In this document: positions 61,438 to 64,000 of the stretch, in pieces | Position numbering within the stretch: the stretch's first letter is position 1 | Layout: the number at the start of each line of letters is the position of its first letter | NCBI RefSeq assembly: GCF_002102395.1 | Contig: NZ_LQPZ01000006.1 | Coordinates: forward strand, 1 to 64,000 | Source of the DNA: Mycolicibacillus trivialis | GTDB lineage: Bacteria; Actinomycetota; Actinomycetes; Mycobacteriales; Mycobacteriaceae | Direction: 5' to 3' | Length of the DNA stretch: 64,000 nt | Program-made: the position numbers and the translations under genes | Notes under the pieces: generated by a model | What the model saw: the letters and a program-made list of their open reading frames with translations, nothing else | What the model was told of the DNA's origin: nothing | Databases searched by the model: none

Positions 61438-62046
61438 CTAACCGAGCGTCAGCCAGTAATCCTGAAACCGGACAAATATCAACAGGATCAACGCGATGAA
61501 CCATAACGCAGTCAGCGTCCACCGCCAGCGGTGGAGAACCTGCGAAATCTTGTGTCCGGCATCGCCATCCCAGGCAATAGTTGCGGACACCACCAGCAGC
61601 GGAATCGTCACCGCCCAGACCACCATGCAGTACGGGCACAGCGCCCCGATCACATACAGGCTCTGGTAGATCAGCCAGTGCACGAACGCCGCCCCGGCGG
61701 CCAGCCCGCCGGTCAGCCCGACCCAGTACCAGTGCGGCAACCGCACTCCGGCGACCGCCAGCACACCGGTGGTGGCGACGACCGCGAACGCGGCGATGCC
61801 GACCAACGGGTTGGGGAAACCCAACACCGCCGCCTGCGGGGTGGACATCACCGACCCGCACGACAGCACCGGGTTGAGGCTGCACGACGGCACGTAGCCG
61901 GGGTCGGCGAGCAGCCGGATCTTCTCGACGGTCAGCGCCAGGGAGGCGACCAGGCCGATCACCCCGCCGATCAGCACCCACCAGGCGCTCGGCGCCGCCA
62001 CGGCGCCGGGTTCCCGGCGCTGCCGCGCGGGCGGGGTGTCGGTCAC
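61438..62046 (-). CDS. vitamin K epoxide reductase (VKOR) family protein
   Basis: A membrane enzyme that reoxidises the periplasmic disulphide catalyst using menaquinone. The 202-residue protein has four to five helices, the active-site pair in ALCPYCMV and the loop cysteines CSLNPVLSC. Its GTG start overlaps the stop of the DsbA-like gene (GTGA). Mycobacterial VKOR replaces DsbB. Confidence 0.95.
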   Translation of the reverse strand: MTDTPPARQRREPGAVAAPSAWWVLIGGVIGLVASLALTVEKIRLLADPGYVPSCSLNPVLSCGSVMSTPQAAVLGFPNPLVGIAAFAVVATTGVLAVAGVRLPHWYWVGLTGGLAAGAAFVHWLIYQSLYVIGALCPYCMVVWAVTIPLLVVSATIAWDGDAGHKISQVLHRWRWTLTALWFIALILLIFVRFQDYWLTLG

Positions 62047-62813
62047 GCCTGCTTGTTGCCGGCCGCCGCCGCGATCGCGGCGGCCTCGTCGATGCCGGGC
62101 ACATCGCCGACGATGCCGCGGACGTCGTTGACCAGCGACGCCGGGTCCTTCGGGCTGTAGTCCTCGCCGTTGAGCCGGATCGTCGGGGTGCCCTGGATCT
62201 TGCCCGCGGCGGCCATGCCGTCGACCAGCTTGAGGTACTTGCCGCTGTTGATGCAGTCGCGCACCGTGCCCGCCGCGCCGGCCTGGCGGGCCAGTTCGAT
62301 CAGCCGGGTGTTGTCGGGGAAGGTCGCCGCGGTCTCCAGTGGCTGCAGGTCGGGGCTGAACAGCATCGCGTGGAAGCGTTCGAAGGCCTCCATCGACTCG
62401 TCGGCCACACAGTAGGCGGCCGCCCCGGCCCGCCCGGAGTAGTTGTCCCGGCCCTGCTTGCTCAGGATGTTCGACGGGTGGTAGTCGACGGCCACCGCGC
62501 CGATGTCGACCAGCTTGTCGAGGGTCTTGCCGAAGTTGTGCTCGAAGTTGGCGCACGCCGGGCACAGGAAGTCCTCATAGACGGCGATCACCGCCTTCGG
62601 GTCCTCGGAGTCGTCCTGGGTGACCACCTGCGGGGAGGCCACCCGGATCGGCTGGCCGTCGCTGGGTTTGGAGCTGTTGGAGATGACGATGTAGCCGACC
62701 AGTGCCACCGCGAACAGCACGACGATCGCGGTCATGCCGATCTGGATCGCCAGGTTGCGGCGCCGGTCGGCGGCCTTGAGGTCGTAACCGGGGCGTTTCG
62801 GTTTCTTGGACAC
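62043..62813 (-). CDS. DsbA-like thiol-disulphide oxidoreductase
   Basis: Membrane-anchored disulphide catalyst, 256 residues: one helix at about residues 24-46 (MTAIVVLFAVALVGYIV), then a thioredoxin/DsbA fold with the active site FLCPACANFEH and the cis-Pro in GTPTIRL. Length matches Rv2969c (255). It is the substrate of the VKOR enzyme encoded next. Confidence 0.95.
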   Translation of the reverse strand: MSKKPKRPGYDLKAADRRRNLAIQIGMTAIVVLFAVALVGYIVISNSSKPSDGQPIRVASPQVVTQDDSEDPKAVIAVYEDFLCPACANFEHNFGKTLDKLVDIGAVAVDYHPSNILSKQGRDNYSGRAGAAAYCVADESMEAFERFHAMLFSPDLQPLETAATFPDNTRLIELARQAGAAGTVRDCINSGKYLKLVDGMAAAGKIQGTPTIRLNGEDYSPKDPASLVNDVRGIVGDVPGIDEAAAIAAAAGNKQA

Positions 62814-62875
62814 GGATCTGCTCAGCTTCCTCGGGAGGTCGGGGGGAGAAACGTCTCCACAGCGTACCGGCGGGT

Positions 62876-63958
<1,083 letters not shown>

Positions 63959-64000
63959 CGCTGCTCCCTCGTTGACGACCCACGACGGTAACCCGTTATC

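Noticed and set aside
58247..61441. A plus-strand open frame of over 1000 codons opposite pca
   Set aside because: It mirrors the codon pattern of the minus-strand gene in high-GC DNA, is rich in Gly/Arg/Val/His without domains, and pca fits a known family over its full length.

Overview
The window is high-GC actinobacterial DNA from a mycobacterium. Gene order follows the conserved mycobacterial block that in M. tuberculosis runs from about Rv2859c to Rv2970c, read mostly on the minus strand. It includes lineage markers such as rip1, PE/PPE genes, lppW, sepIVA and the biotin-dependent pyruvate carboxylase. A PE gene of the PE18/PE19 type with two PPE-SVP genes suggests a slow-growing or related ESX-5-type lineage. 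It is not the tuberculosis complex: the large PDIM/phenolic glycolipid block is absent between sepIVA and coaD, mpt70/mpt83/dipZ are absent, fdhD/fdhF are replaced by other genes, and amt and glnD are missing around glnB.

Layout. 1-171: 3' end of a 13E12-type HNH protein. 184-10986 (minus): glutamine amidotransferase, a defective-looking alpha/beta hydrolase, cobQ, map, a DUF1707 protein, a penicillin-binding lipoprotein, a GNAT protein, and the isoprenoid/site-2-protease set ispG-rip1-dxr. 11162-13492 (plus): a DUF2631 protein and an MMPL transporter. 13621-16964 (minus): rlmN-cdsA-frr-pyrH. 17076-18242: a methyltransferase divergent from a MarR repressor. 18233-21351 (minus): amidase, tsf, rpsB with a structured leader. 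21603-22950: an M23 protein, repeat-rich DNA, a small secreted protein. 23018-29893 (minus): hydrolase, xerC, lactate monooxygenase, viuB, dprA, comM, yraN.

29894-36088 is the accessory region. It holds two unrecognised genes of clearly lower GC, a three-domain PII-like DUF190 protein, a PE-PPE-PPE cluster, and a decayed arsenic locus (arsM reduced to its ends, arsR with two frameshifts).

36085-48495 returns to core genes: DUF2469, rnhB, lepB, rplS, lppW, trmD, rimM, KH protein, rpsP, mgtE, dacB2, an amidohydrolase, ffh, glnB, ftsY. 48553-63958 carries smc, acyP, an OsmC protein, a PIG-L deacetylase, fpg, rnc, DUF177, sepIVA, coaD, rsmD, pca, VKOR, a DsbA-like protein and lipN.

Most genes serve translation, protein export, envelope growth and DNA maintenance and sit in tightly overlapping operons (ATGA/GTGA junctions). 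The points most worth a second look are: a PII protein that has lost its T-loop tyrosine together with neighbouring glnD and amt; the low-GC two-gene cassette; the in-line trimeric DUF190 protein; the broken ars locus; a MarR/methyltransferase pair with clear operator palindromes; and two cases (rlmN, fpg) in which the 3' end of a gene is duplicated in tandem beyond its stop codon.
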